Shown piece by piece: positions 22,435 to 31,431 of a DNA stretch of 64,000 nucleotides. The DNA comes from Streptosporangium subroseum (GTDB lineage Bacteria; Actinomycetota; Actinomycetes; Streptosporangiales; Streptosporangiaceae), in assembly GCF_900188345.1 (NCBI RefSeq), contig NZ_FZOD01000013.1, forward strand, positions 62,001 to 126,000, in the 5' to 3' direction. The stretch's first letter is position 1. The number at the start of each line of letters is the position of its first letter. Below the pieces are notes generated by a model, which worked only from the letters and a program-made list of their open reading frames with translations, did not search any database and was not told where the DNA came from. Made by a program: the position numbers and the translations under genes.

Positions 22435-23200
22435 ACCCCGCCTGATGTACGTCCCCTTCTGGATGACCTACGTCTTCCTGTACACGCCGATCGTGGTCCT
22501 TGTTGTGATGTCGTTCAACTCCGACGACTCGCCCTACACCTTCGGCGGCTTCAGCCTGAAGTGGTACGGCGAGCTCGCCTCGGACGCCAACGTCCGCGAG
22601 GGCCTGATCAACACGTTGATCGTGGCGGTCGGATCCACGGTGCTGGCCACCGCGCTCGGCACCCTGCTGGCCGTGGGCCTGGCCCGCCACAGCAGGTCAC
22701 GGCTGCTGGACGCGATCAGCGTGATGCCGGCCGTCCTGCCCGACCTGGTGCTGGGCATCGGCCTGCTCGTGTTCTACGCCACGATCAAGGCGACCCTCGG
22801 CCTGTACTCGGTGGTGCTGGCGCACACGGTGTTCGGCATGGCGTTCGTGACCGCGGTGGTCCGGACCCGGCTCGCCAACAGCGACACCTCCCTGGAGGAG
22901 GCGTCCAGGGACCTGGGCGCGACGCCGTTCACCACGTTCTTCCGCATCACGCTGCCGCAGCTCGCGCCGGGCATCGTGGCGGGTGCGCTGCTGGCGTTCA
23001 CACTCTCCATCGACGAGTTCGTGATCGCGTCCTTCACCGCGGCGCCGCTCGAGCCCACCCTGCCCATCGTCATCTACTCAATGGTCCGCTTCGGGGTCAC
23101 TCCGGAGATCAACGCGCTGGCCACACTGCTGCTCGCCGTGAGCTTCACCGTAGTGATCGCGGCGCAGCGGATGACCCGACTGACGGAGTCCCTGTCCTAA
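22418..23200 (+). CDS. potC: Polyamine ABC transporter permease 2
   Basis: PotC-type permease, 260 residues, six helices, with an EAA loop EASRDLGATPFTTFFRITLP and the typical C-terminal STRAND-to-helix LLAFTLSIDEFVIASF. GTG 22418 overlaps the end of potB by 17 bases, and its own stop overlaps the ATG of the ATPase (TAATG). Tight coupling suggests stoichiometric production. Confidence 0.92.
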   Translation: MPAVRRPRLMYVPFWMTYVFLYTPIVVLVVMSFNSDDSPYTFGGFSLKWYGELASDANVREGLINTLIVAVGSTVLATALGTLLAVGLARHSRSRLLDAISVMPAVLPDLVLGIGLLVFYATIKATLGLYSVVLAHTVFGMAFVTAVVRTRLANSDTSLEEASRDLGATPFTTFFRITLPQLAPGIVAGALLAFTLSIDEFVIASFTAAPLEPTLPIVIYSMVRFGVTPEINALATLLLAVSFTVVIAAQRMTRLTESLS

Positions 23201-24225
23201 TGTTGCAGATCACAGGTGTCAGCCGCCGGTTCGGCGACATCACGGCTCTGTCGGAGGTCTCCCTGGAGATCCGGCAGGGCGAGTTCTTCGCGCTGCTCGG
23301 TCCCAGCGGCTGCGGCAAGACGACCCTCCTGAGAATCCTGGCCGGCTTCGAGGCCCCCGACGAGGGCACCGTCACGCTGGACGGCGAGGACCTTCTCCGG
23401 CAGGCCGCGCACCGCCGGCCGGTCAACCTCATGTTCCAGTCCTACGCGCTGTTCCCGCACATGACCGTGGCGAAGAACGTCGCCTACGGCCTGGAGAGGG
23501 AGAAGCTGGCTGGGGCGGAGATCCGCCGCCGGGTGGGCGAGGTCCTGGAGAAGGTCGGGCTGGACACGATGGCCGGGCGCAAACCGCAGCAGCTCTCCGG
23601 CGGCCAGCGGCAGCGGGTCGCGCTGGCCCGTGCGATCGTGAAGCGGCCGCGCCTGCTGCTGCTGGACGAGCCGCTGTCGGCGCTGGACAAGAAGGTGCGC
23701 GCGGAGATGCAGCTGGAGCTCAAGCGGCTCCAGAACGAGGTCGGCATCACCTTCGTCGTGGTCACCCACGACCAGGAGGAGGCCATGTCCCTGGCCGACC
23801 GGATCGCGGTCTTCAGCGAGGGCAGGGTCCAGCAGGTGGACGCGCCGGTGGAGCTGTACGAACGCCCGCGCACCCCGTTCGTCGCCGGCTTCGTGGGGGC
23901 CAACAACCTCTTCGAGGGCAGGGCCTGCTCGGTCGGCCTGGCCAGTGACGGGCTCGGGGTGCTCCCCGGAGTGTCGACCCTGCCCGACGGGACGCCCGCG
24001 CTGCTCGCCGTACGGCCGGAGCGGCTCAGGCTGGACGGCCAGGGCGTTCTTCGCGGAGACGTCGTCGACGTCAGCTTCTACGGTGGTGTCTCGCACGTCT
24101 CGGTCCGGGTGGCCGGGCGCTCGACGCCGGTTCTGGTGGCCACGCAGGGGGCCACCCAGGTCCAGGCGGGATCTCCGGTGGCACTCTCCTGGTCTGCCGG
24201 GGACGGAGTGCTGATCCCTCAGTGA
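23200..24225 (+). CDS. potA: Polyamine ABC transporter ATPase
   Basis: ABC ATPase of 341 residues: Walker A GPSGCGKTT near 35, Q-loop MFQSYALFPHMTV, signature LSGGQRQRVALARAI, Walker B LLLLDEPLSALD, H-loop VVTHDQEEAM, then a C-terminal TOBE domain (LLAVRPERLRLDG...), as in PotA/CysA/MalK types. ATG 23200 overlaps the potC stop. Its last seven bases overlap the 3' end of the convergent tetR gene. With potD, potB and potC it would energise polyamine uptake. Confidence 0.93.
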   Translation: MLQITGVSRRFGDITALSEVSLEIRQGEFFALLGPSGCGKTTLLRILAGFEAPDEGTVTLDGEDLLRQAAHRRPVNLMFQSYALFPHMTVAKNVAYGLEREKLAGAEIRRRVGEVLEKVGLDTMAGRKPQQLSGGQRQRVALARAIVKRPRLLLLDEPLSALDKKVRAEMQLELKRLQNEVGITFVVVTHDQEEAMSLADRIAVFSEGRVQQVDAPVELYERPRTPFVAGFVGANNLFEGRACSVGLASDGLGVLPGVSTLPDGTPALLAVRPERLRLDGQGVLRGDVVDVSFYGGVSHVSVRVAGRSTPVLVATQGATQVQAGSPVALSWSAGDGVLIPQ

Positions 24226-24845
24226 GACGTCTTGAGCGGGTTGTTCGCCTTGAGCGGGTTGCCGGTCGCGATCCTGGCATAGGCCAGGATCAGCTCGACC
24301 GCCTCCTCCGGGCCGATCACCGGGTGGCGGGCCGTTATGCGGTAACCGTACGCATCTTCGAGCGCGACCAGGTTGCGGGCGATGACCAGCGCGTCACCGG
24401 TCAGGGTGAAGGTCCCCAGCGCGGCTCCGGTGTCCAGGATGCTCTGGTACAGCGAGACCTGGCGGTCGTAGAGCGTGGTGAGCAGCAGCGCGTACATCCT
24501 GTTGCGGGCCGCGGCTCCGCCGAGTTCGTTGAGCAGCCGGACGTCCGGGTCGTCCGGGCCGTGCGGCAGACCCGAGCGGATGGTCACGACGAGTTTTTCG
24601 GCGGGGTCGCGCATGCCGTTGATCCGCTTGAGGCGCTGCTCGTAGAAGCGCTCCATCCCGGCGTGGTGGGCGTCGACCAGCAGTTCACCGAGGCGGGGGT
24701 AGTGGTAGAGGACGGCCCCGGAGGTCAGTCCGGCCTCCTCGGCGACGTGGTTGAGATGAACTCCCTCGGTGCCGTACCGGATGATCGCCCGGTGCGCGGC
24801 CGCGATGAGATCCAGACGCCGATCCGCCCGCCCCTTGCGCGTCAT
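24219..24845 (-). CDS. TetR-family transcriptional regulator
   Basis: Dimeric TetR-like repressor of about 208 residues. The N-terminal helix-turn-helix is HLNHVAEEAGLTSGAVLYHY (residues ~30-50), followed by a helical ligand-binding domain of no recognised specificity. ATG 24845 has GGGGA close upstream; ATG 24869, eight codons earlier, is possible. It is divergent from the glycosyltransferase and convergent with potA. It probably controls the glycosyltransferase-dehydrogenase unit, and perhaps the transporter, through a dyad in the 126-bp divergent gap. Confidence 0.9.
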   Translation of the reverse strand: MTRKGRADRRLDLIAAAHRAIIRYGTEGVHLNHVAEEAGLTSGAVLYHYPRLGELLVDAHHAGMERFYEQRLKRINGMRDPAEKLVVTIRSGLPHGPDDPDVRLLNELGGAAARNRMYALLLTTLYDRQVSLYQSILDTGAALGTFTLTGDALVIARNLVALEDAYGYRITARHPVIGPEEAVELILAYARIATGNPLKANNPLKTSH

Positions 24846-24924
24846 AATTCCCCGCTTGTCGAAGACCATTCTCTGTGCCGGGGTCCATAGTGACCGTTTT
24901 CGGCCGGTTTTGCTAGCTAGACAA

Positions 24925-24940
24925 TTGAATCGCTCTTCAA
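24925..24940. promoter_or_regulatory. Candidate TetR operator
   Basis: TTGAA-TCGCTC-TTCAA is a perfect 5-6-5 inverted repeat in the gap between the divergent tetR and glycosyltransferase genes. A nearby GCTAGCTAG stretch at 24912 and the CTAGACGCTAG just before the ribosome site add more symmetry. Placement and symmetry suggest the regulator's own operator; this is inference. Confidence 0.5.
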
Positions 24941-24971
24941 AAAGCCAACAACCTAGACGCTAGGAGGCGTG

Positions 24972-26243
24972 GTGTCTCTCACGATCCTGTTCATGCCGGA
25001 GAGTGCCTACGGGCCGACGAACAACTGCATCGGCATCGGTGACATTCTGCGTCGGCGTGGACACCGCGTCGTCTTCGCCGCTGAATCCTCCTGGAAGGGA
25101 AAACTGGAGGCTCTGGGGTTCGAGGAGGATCTGGTCGACCTCGCGCCGCCGTCAGAGGAGGAGCAGGACGCGGGACAGTTCTGGAAGGACTTCATCCGGG
25201 ACACCGCCCCCGAATATCGCAAATCGACTCAGGTGCAGCTGGAGACGGTGACCAAGCCGATCTGGGACGCGCTCATCGACGGCGTGAAGTACTGCGAGCC
25301 GCAGCTGAAGGCGATCATCGAGCGCGTTCGGCCCGACGTCATCGTCGAGGACAACGTCATCACCTTCCCGGCGCTGCTGACGGCGGGCAAGCCGTTCGTC
25401 CGCATCGTCTCCTGCAACCCGCTGGAGGTGCGCGGCGAGGACGTGGCGCCGGTCTTCTCGGGGCTGCCCGCCGACGACCGCTCGGAGTGGGACGCCTTCC
25501 GCGCCGAGTACGACCGCACCCACCGTGAGATCTGGACGGCCTTCAACGAATGGGTCGTCGCCCAGGGCGCCGAGCCGCTGCCGGACCTGGACTTCATCCA
25601 CGAGGGGGACCTGAACCTCTACGTCTTCCCCGAGATCACTGACTACACCGACGCCCGTCCGCTGCCCGGCTCCTGGCACCGCCTGGACTCCTCGGTCCGC
25701 GAGACCGACGGCGGCTTCGAGATCCCCGAGTCGCTGGCCGCCAAGGACGGCGCGCTGATCTACTTCTCGCTCGGCTCGCTCGGCTCGGCGGACGTCTCCC
25801 TGATGCGGCGGGTCATCGAGGTTCTGGGCACCACCCCGCACCGCTTCATCGTCTCCATGGGCCCGCTGCACGAGGAGATCGAGCTCGCCGACAACATGTG
25901 GGGCGCCGAGTTCGTGCCGCAGACCAAGATCATTCCTCTGGTGGACCTGGTCATCACGCACGGCGGCAACAACACCACCACCGAGGCGCTGCACTTCGGC
26001 AAGCCCATGATCCTGCTGCCCCTGTTCTGGGACCAGTACGACAACGCGCAGCGTGTCCACGAGCTCGGCTACGGCGTGCGCCTGTCCACCTACGAGTTCA
26101 CCGACTCCGAGCTGACCGGCGCGCTGGAGCGGCTGCTCGGCGACACCGGACTCCGTGAGCGCCTGGCCGCCGCCGGCGAGGAGATCCGTCGGCGTGACGG
26201 CCTGCGCAAGGCCGCGGATCTGATCGAAAAGGCCGGCGCCTAA
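24972..26243 (+). CDS. GT1 glycosyltransferase (MGT/UDP-glycosyltransferase-like)
   Basis: GT-B fold glycosyltransferase of about 423 residues. The N-terminal acceptor domain begins LTILFMPESAYGPTNNCIGI. The C-terminal nucleotide-sugar domain has ALIYFSLGSLGSADVSLMRR, FVPQTKIIPLVDLVITHGG and the donor-binding HGGNNTTTEALHFGKPMILL (His330), ending in FWDQYDNAQR. This matches the macrolide-glycosyltransferase/UGT family, which transfers sugars onto small-molecule hydroxyls or amines. GTG 24972 gives four bases from AGGAGG; GTG 24969 is too close. Acceptor unknown; the neighbours suggest an amine or aldehyde-derived compound. The dehydrogenase follows after 35 bases. Confidence 0.88.
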   Translation: MSLTILFMPESAYGPTNNCIGIGDILRRRGHRVVFAAESSWKGKLEALGFEEDLVDLAPPSEEEQDAGQFWKDFIRDTAPEYRKSTQVQLETVTKPIWDALIDGVKYCEPQLKAIIERVRPDVIVEDNVITFPALLTAGKPFVRIVSCNPLEVRGEDVAPVFSGLPADDRSEWDAFRAEYDRTHREIWTAFNEWVVAQGAEPLPDLDFIHEGDLNLYVFPEITDYTDARPLPGSWHRLDSSVRETDGGFEIPESLAAKDGALIYFSLGSLGSADVSLMRRVIEVLGTTPHRFIVSMGPLHEEIELADNMWGAEFVPQTKIIPLVDLVITHGGNNTTTEALHFGKPMILLPLFWDQYDNAQRVHELGYGVRLSTYEFTDSELTGALERLLGDTGLRERLAAAGEEIRRRDGLRKAADLIEKAGA

Positions 26244-26278
26244 AAGGTTCCCCGCACGACCACGACGAGGGAAGTTCC

Positions 26279-27676
26279 ATGGGCAAGTTGATCAACCCGG
26301 CAACCGGCGAGCTCCTGCGGGAGGTGGCCGACACCCCGCTCGACGGGGTGGCGGCCGCCGTACGACGCGCGCGCGCCGCCTTCGAGGAGTGGAGCGCGGC
26401 GACCCCGGCCGAGCGGGCCAGGGTGATGCTGCGCTTCGCCGACCTCGTCGAGGACGACGCCGAGGAGCTCACCCGGCTGGAGGTCTCCGAGACAGGCAAG
26501 CCCGCGACGGTGTTCCGCGACGGCGAGCTGCCGTTCGCGGCCGACAACCTTCGCTTCTTCGCCGGGGCGGCCCGCTCGCTGGACGGCACCGGGGCGGGGG
26601 TGCTCAGCTCCGGCTACACCTCGGTGCTGGTCCGCCGTCCGGTCGGCGTCGTCGGGTCGATCGCCCCGTGGAACTTCCCCCTTGTCATGGCCGTGTGGAA
26701 GGTGGGTCCCGCACTCGCGGCGGGCAACGCGGTGGTCATCAAGCCCGCACCGCAGACGCCGGGCACCACGCTCAGGCTGGCCGAGCTGTTCGCCCGTGCC
26801 GGGGCGCCCGAGGGTCTGCTCCAGGTGGTTCTCGGCGACGCGGAGGTGGGAGAGGCCCTGGTCGGTGACCCGGGCGTCGACATGGTGAGCGTCACGGGCT
26901 CCACCGCGACCGGCCGCGCCGTCATGCGCGGGGCCGCCGGATCGCTGAAGCGGGTCCACCTGGAACTCGGCGGCAAGGCCCCGGCCCTGGTCTTCGGTGA
27001 CGCGGACCTGGCCGAGATGGCCAGGGGCGTGGCGATGGGCGCCACGTACAACACGGGTCAGGACTGCACGGCCGCGACCCGCGTCTACATCTCCCGCGAG
27101 GTGTACGGCGAGGCCGTCGAGGCGCTTCGCGCGACGCTCGAACAGATCAAGGTGGGGGATCCCTGGGATCCGGCCACCGACATCGGCCCGCTGATCTCCG
27201 CGGGTCACCGCGACCGCGTGCACGGCTTCGTGGAACGCTCTGGCGCCTCCGTGCTCTGCGGCGGCGCCCCGCAGGATGGTCCGGGCTTCTACTATCCGCC
27301 GACGCTGATCGCCGACGCCCGCCAGGACAGCGAGATCGTCCAGGGCGAGTTGTTCGGCCCGGTGCTGGTGGCCCTGCCGTTCGACGGCGAGGACGAGGCG
27401 GTGCGGCTGGCCAACGACACCCCCTACGGCCTGGCCTCCTCGGTCTGGTCCAGGGACGTGGCCAGGGCGCTGCGTGTCTCCCACCGGCTGGACGTGGGCG
27501 TGACCTGGGTCAACGACCACCTGCCCATCGCCTCCGAGGCGCCGCACGGCGGGGTCAAGGGAAGCGGCTTCGGCAAGGACATGAGCCAGGAGGCGGTCCA
27601 GGAATATTCGGTGACCCGCCACCTGATGATCAAACATCAGGCTCCGGAGGCCAGAGACTCATTCCGGCCCGCTTGA
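26279..27676 (+). CDS. Aldehyde dehydrogenase, gamma-aminobutyraldehyde-dehydrogenase-like
   Basis: NAD(P)-dependent aldehyde dehydrogenase of 465 residues. Seen: PWNFPLVMAVWKVGPALAAG, the Rossmann GSTATGRAVM, general-base Glu229 in HLELGGKAP, catalytic Cys263 in NTGQDCTAATRVY and EIVQGELFGPVL. The GQDCTAA context is that of gamma-aminobutyraldehyde dehydrogenases of putrescine breakdown (PatD/YdcW type). Combined with the polyamine transporter next door, oxidation of 4-aminobutanal or 3-aminopropanal is the best guess; a GABA-pathway or betaine aldehyde role is not excluded. ATG 26279 follows GAGGGAAG. Confidence 0.88.
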   Translation: MGKLINPATGELLREVADTPLDGVAAAVRRARAAFEEWSAATPAERARVMLRFADLVEDDAEELTRLEVSETGKPATVFRDGELPFAADNLRFFAGAARSLDGTGAGVLSSGYTSVLVRRPVGVVGSIAPWNFPLVMAVWKVGPALAAGNAVVIKPAPQTPGTTLRLAELFARAGAPEGLLQVVLGDAEVGEALVGDPGVDMVSVTGSTATGRAVMRGAAGSLKRVHLELGGKAPALVFGDADLAEMARGVAMGATYNTGQDCTAATRVYISREVYGEAVEALRATLEQIKVGDPWDPATDIGPLISAGHRDRVHGFVERSGASVLCGGAPQDGPGFYYPPTLIADARQDSEIVQGELFGPVLVALPFDGEDEAVRLANDTPYGLASSVWSRDVARALRVSHRLDVGVTWVNDHLPIASEAPHGGVKGSGFGKDMSQEAVQEYSVTRHLMIKHQAPEARDSFRPA

Positions 27677-27744
27677 TCTTTGATGTCGAAAATCCCTTTT
27701 GCGGGCTTTCGTCGGCATTTACTCCATTCGAAGTGACATAAAGG

Positions 27745-27795
27745 ATGTGCTCAAATTGCTTCCGCCGCTTCCAAACCTGTCGAGGGGCTACGTAG
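27745..27795 (+). CDS. Possible 16-codon leader peptide before cvnA3
   Basis: ATG 27745 opens MCSNCFRRFQTCRGAT and stops five bases before the cvnA3 start. Its first five codons match, with synonymous third-base change, the in-frame MCSNC at 14153 before cvnA2. There is AAGG directly before the ATG but no well-spaced ribosome site. It could be a leaderless leader peptide or a coincidence of a shared DNA motif. Confidence 0.25.
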   Translation: MCSNCFRRFQTCRGAT

Positions 27796-27799
27796 GCCA

Positions 27800-30700
27800 G
27801 TGATGACACAAGACCGCCGGAGCCACCGCGCGTCAGGGGTGGGCAGTCGACTCCTGCCGGCGAACTGGCGCGTGCGTCCCCGTCTGGTCGCGCTGATCCT
27901 GCTCCCGACCGCGGCGGCCGTCCTGCTGTCCGGTCTTCAGCTGACCGCCTCGCTGTCCACCGCCGCCGAGTACGGCAGGATGACCGAGGTCGCCTCACTG
28001 GTCGAGGGTCTTGGCACCCTCTCCCACGAGATGGCAGAGGAGCGCGACCTCACCGCCTGGTACATCGCCAACAACCGCAACGCCGCCCGGTTCAAGCAGG
28101 TCAAGGATCAGCAGCAGACGGTCGACCGGACCTCCAAGCAGGTTCTGACCGCAATCGACGGCCTCGACAGCGCGCAGACACTGCGTGTCCGCACCGAGAC
28201 CTCCCAGATGCGCCGCTGGCTGGAGGGTCTCCCCGGTCTGCGAAAGCTGATCACCGGGAGCAACGTCCTTCCGCGCGCGGCCCTGGGCATGTACTCGCGG
28301 ATGATCGCCGACTTCATCACCCTCCACGACGACCTGGGCCGCAGCGGCGGCGACGAGCGCCTCATCGGTGACGCGCTCGCGCTCGGCGCGCTGACCCGGG
28401 CCAAGGAGCAGGTCGCCAGGGAGCGGGGCATCCTGCTCGTCGGCCTGATCCAGCGGAAGTTCGACTTCGACGACCCGGCCGACTTCCTGGGGGCGTACAA
28501 GAGCCAGGAGAGCGAGCTGGCCTCCTTCCGGGCGACCGCCACGGCCGGCGACATCAAACGGTTCCGCGACGTGGTCAGCGGCCCGAAGATCGACAGGGCC
28601 GACGCCATGCGTGCCCTGGTCATGTCCCGCATGCGCGAGAACAAACCGCTGGCCAGACTCAGGATCACCGAGTGGTACGACTCCTCCACCGCGATGGTGG
28701 ACGGCATGCGGACCGTCGAGCGCGGCCTCTCCGCCGCGGTGGTCGCCCGCAGCCAGGAGATGGAGAGCGCCGAACAGCGCAGCGCCTTCATCTCCGGTGC
28801 CGCGATCCTGGTCCTGCTGGTTCTGATCCTGCTGATCACCGCCTGGGTGGCCGGCACGCTGGTCCGGCCGCTGCGCAGGCTGCGGACCGAGGCGCTCGAG
28901 GTGGCAGACACCCGGCTGCCGGAGACCGTCCGCGTGCTGCGGGAGTCCGGCGACCACGCTCCACACGTCGAGGTGCCCTCCATCGGAGTGGTCTCCCGCG
29001 ACGAGATCGGGGAAGTGGCCCGGGCCTTCGACGAGGTCCACCGCGAGGCCATCCGGCTGGCGGGCGACGAGGCCCGCCTGCGGAGCAACGTCAACGCGAT
29101 GTTCGTCAACCTCTCCCGGCGCACCCAGTCGCTCGTGGAGCGGCAGATCGACCTCATCGACGACCTGGAGCAGGGCGAGCAGGACGACGCCCGGCTGGGC
29201 AGCCTCTTCAAGCTGGACCACCTGGCCACCCGCATGCGCCGCAACTCCGAGAACCTCCTGGTCCTCGCCGGCCAGGAGCAGAGCCGCCGGTGGAGTGAGC
29301 CGGTCCCGCTCAGCGACGTCGTCCGCGCCTCCCTGTCGGAGGTCGAGAACTACGAGCGGGTGACCCTGCGGGTCGAGTCCGGCATCCTGGTCATCGGCCA
29401 GGCCGTCAACGACATCGTCCACCTGATCGCGGAGCTCGTCGAGAACGCGATCTTCTTCTCGCCGCAGGACACCAAGATCACGGTGACCAGCAACGGCAAC
29501 GAGATGGGGGCCGTCATCCTGGCGGTCACGGACTCGGGCATCGGCATGAGCGAGGAAGAGCTGGCCGAGGCCAACCGCCGTCTGTCCGAGCCGCCCGCGG
29601 TGGACCTGTCGGTCTCCCGCAGGATGGGCCTGTTCGTGGTCGGCCGTCTGGCCATGCGCCACGGCATCCGGGTTCAGCTACGGCGTCCGGAGACCGGCGG
29701 CCTGAGCGCCGTCGTCCTCCTTCCCGTGCAGGTGGTGGCCCAGCCCGAGCCGGCGATGGCCGGCCCTGCCGGGCAGTCAGGGCTGTCCGCGTCGTTCGGC
29801 GCCCCGGCGAACCAGGCCCCGTTCGGCTCCGCGTCGAACAGCAACCAGGCCTCGTTCGGCTCCGCGTCGAACAGCAACCAGGCCTCGTTCGGCTCCGCGT
29901 CGAACAACCCGGGGCTCTTCGACTCCACATCAAACAACCCGATCCAGTTCGACGCCACGTCGAACAGCCTGGGGTCCTTCGGCGCCACGTCCGGCAACAT
30001 GGACTCGTTCGGCCTGGCGTTGAACAATCCCGACCCGTTCGGTTCGGCGTCGAACAACCCGGATCCGTTCGGAGCCGCCCCGGTGCGCGGGGCACGGCCG
30101 CCCCAGGGACCCCAGGGACTCGCCCAGCCGCCGGTTCCGGCACAGCCGCCCCAGCCGCCCACTCCGGCGCAGGGGTCGAACAACCTCTGGGCGGCGCCGG
30201 TGGTGTCCGCCTCCGCGGTGGAGGATCTGTGGTCGTCGCCTTTCTCGTCGACCTCGCAGACGTCGTTCCCGCCGCCGGGACAGGAGGTCCCTCAGCCCGA
30301 TCCGTGGGCGCAACAGCGCGCGGACCTGGCGGAGGACACCCAGACCATGCCCGCGGTCGAGACGTCTGCGCTGGACTCGAAGCCGGATGAGTTCCTGCCG
30401 ATCTTCGCGGCGGTGGGATCCGACTGGTTCCGTGGCAGCGACGTCGGAGCCGAATCCGAGGTCGAGCCGCTCGACTCCGCACCCGCGGACCCCGCGACTC
30501 CCGCAGCCGAGGGTGGTTTCCGGCCGCTGGAGCCCCGGGTCCGGCGGCCGGGGCCGCACGGCCTGGAGCCCCGACAGCCTAAAACCCCCCCAATCGGCGC
30601 TCAGGGCCCCGCGGGGCTCCGGGCCGCTCAGCCCCAGGAAGGTCCCCCGCAACTGTCACAGAGGCCGCAGCAGCCCCAGCAGACACAACAGCCCCGGTCG

Positions 30701-31003
30701 GCCGCGCCGCCCGTCGGCAGGCAACCGTGGAGCACTCCCGCGGACCAGGGCTGGGCGGCCGCCGAGGCCGCCAAGAAGCCCGCGGAGGGTGGCACGACCG
30801 GAGCGGGTCTGCCCAAGCGTGTGCCGAAGGCGAATCTCGTTCCCGGATCCGCCTCCGCGGCTCCGGCGGCGCCGGCGGCCCCGATGCCGCCGATCTCCGC
30901 GGAACGGGTGCGCAGTCGTCTGTCCAGTTTCCAGCAAGGCGTACGGCAGGGCCGCGCTGAGATGAGCCAGCGGTCCAACGCCGTCGAGGGAGAGAACCAG
31001 TGA
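27800..31003 (+). CDS. cvnA3: Conservon 3 CvnA: membrane histidine-kinase-like sensor
   Basis: CvnA paralogue of 1067 residues with the same order: ANWRVRPRL basic leader and helix 1, extracellular NIT-like helices, helix 2 (FISGAAILVLLVLILLI), HAMP, LFKLDHLATRMRRN, and HATPase (ELVENAIFFSP; TDSGIGMSEEE). The ~300-residue linker has Asn/Ser/Phe-rich repeats (SFGSASN-type), then Pro/Gln-rich sequence. The tail keeps DEFLPIFAAVGSDWFR, LPKRVPKANLVPG and VRSRLSSFQQGVRQGR. GTG 27800 or the following ATG 27803 can start it. GTGA overlap with cvnB3. The signal sensed is unknown; binding of nitrate has not been shown for CvnA. Confidence 0.9.
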   Translation: MMTQDRRSHRASGVGSRLLPANWRVRPRLVALILLPTAAAVLLSGLQLTASLSTAAEYGRMTEVASLVEGLGTLSHEMAEERDLTAWYIANNRNAARFKQVKDQQQTVDRTSKQVLTAIDGLDSAQTLRVRTETSQMRRWLEGLPGLRKLITGSNVLPRAALGMYSRMIADFITLHDDLGRSGGDERLIGDALALGALTRAKEQVARERGILLVGLIQRKFDFDDPADFLGAYKSQESELASFRATATAGDIKRFRDVVSGPKIDRADAMRALVMSRMRENKPLARLRITEWYDSSTAMVDGMRTVERGLSAAVVARSQEMESAEQRSAFISGAAILVLLVLILLITAWVAGTLVRPLRRLRTEALEVADTRLPETVRVLRESGDHAPHVEVPSIGVVSRDEIGEVARAFDEVHREAIRLAGDEARLRSNVNAMFVNLSRRTQSLVERQIDLIDDLEQGEQDDARLGSLFKLDHLATRMRRNSENLLVLAGQEQSRRWSEPVPLSDVVRASLSEVENYERVTLRVESGILVIGQAVNDIVHLIAELVENAIFFSPQDTKITVTSNGNEMGAVILAVTDSGIGMSEEELAEANRRLSEPPAVDLSVSRRMGLFVVGRLAMRHGIRVQLRRPETGGLSAVVLLPVQVVAQPEPAMAGPAGQSGLSASFGAPANQAPFGSASNSNQASFGSASNSNQASFGSASNNPGLFDSTSNNPIQFDATSNSLGSFGATSGNMDSFGLALNNPDPFGSASNNPDPFGAAPVRGARPPQGPQGLAQPPVPAQPPQPPTPAQGSNNLWAAPVVSASAVEDLWSSPFSSTSQTSFPPPGQEVPQPDPWAQQRADLAEDTQTMPAVETSALDSKPDEFLPIFAAVGSDWFRGSDVGAESEVEPLDSAPADPATPAAEGGFRPLEPRVRRPGPHGLEPRQPKTPPIGAQGPAGLRAAQPQEGPPQLSQRPQQPQQTQQPRSAAPPVGRQPWSTPADQGWAAAEAAKKPAEGGTTGAGLPKRVPKANLVPGSASAAPAAPAAPMPPISAERVRSRLSSFQQGVRQGRAEMSQRSNAVEGENQ
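29821..29908 (+). repeat. 33-bp in-frame tandem repeat in cvnA3
   Basis: Two perfect 33-base copies (29821-29853, 29854-29886) and a two-thirds copy encode FGSASNSNQAS. Diverged FD/FG-S-NN relatives continue to about 30080. The perfect identity implies recent duplication within the linker. Confidence 0.88.
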
Positions 31004-31422
31004 ACAACCAACTCAGTCAGGCCGCCCGCGGCTTCAACTGGCTGATCACCGAGTTCGTCAAGGAGATGCCGGGGGTGGCGCACGCGGTGATCGTCTCCGC
31101 GGACGGCCTTCCGCTGGCCTACTCGCAAGGCTTCCCGAAGGATCGCGCCGACCAGCTCGCCGCGATCACGGCAGGCCTGATCAGCCTGACCCAGGGGGCC
31201 GCCCGCGTCTTCGAGGGCGGCTCCGTTTCGCAGACAGTGATCGAGATGCAGCGGGGTCTCCTGCTGACCATGTCGATCAGCGACGGTTCAGCGCTGGCCG
31301 TACTGGCCTCGCCGGACTGTGACATGGGCCTTGTGGCCTACCAGATGACGCTGTTGGCAGAGCGTGCCGGCCAGGCGCTCACGCCTGCGCTCCGCGCCGA
31401 GCTGCAGTCTGTTCAGCGATAG
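31000..31422 (+). CDS. cvnB3: Conservon 3 CvnB: roadblock/LC7 protein
   Basis: Roadblock/LC7 protein of 140 residues: GFNWLITEFVKEMPGVAHAV, VSADGLPLAYSQGF, DRADQLAAITAGLISLTQG, TVIEMQRGLLLTMSISDGS. Closer to CvnB4 than to CvnB1 (both have LPLAYS and LISLTQGA). GTG 31000 overlaps the cvnA3 stop. Likely adaptor or GTPase modulator within the membrane complex. Confidence 0.93.
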   Translation: MNNQLSQAARGFNWLITEFVKEMPGVAHAVIVSADGLPLAYSQGFPKDRADQLAAITAGLISLTQGAARVFEGGSVSQTVIEMQRGLLLTMSISDGSALAVLASPDCDMGLVAYQMTLLAERAGQALTPALRAELQSVQR

Positions 31423-31431
31423 GGGGGTGAT

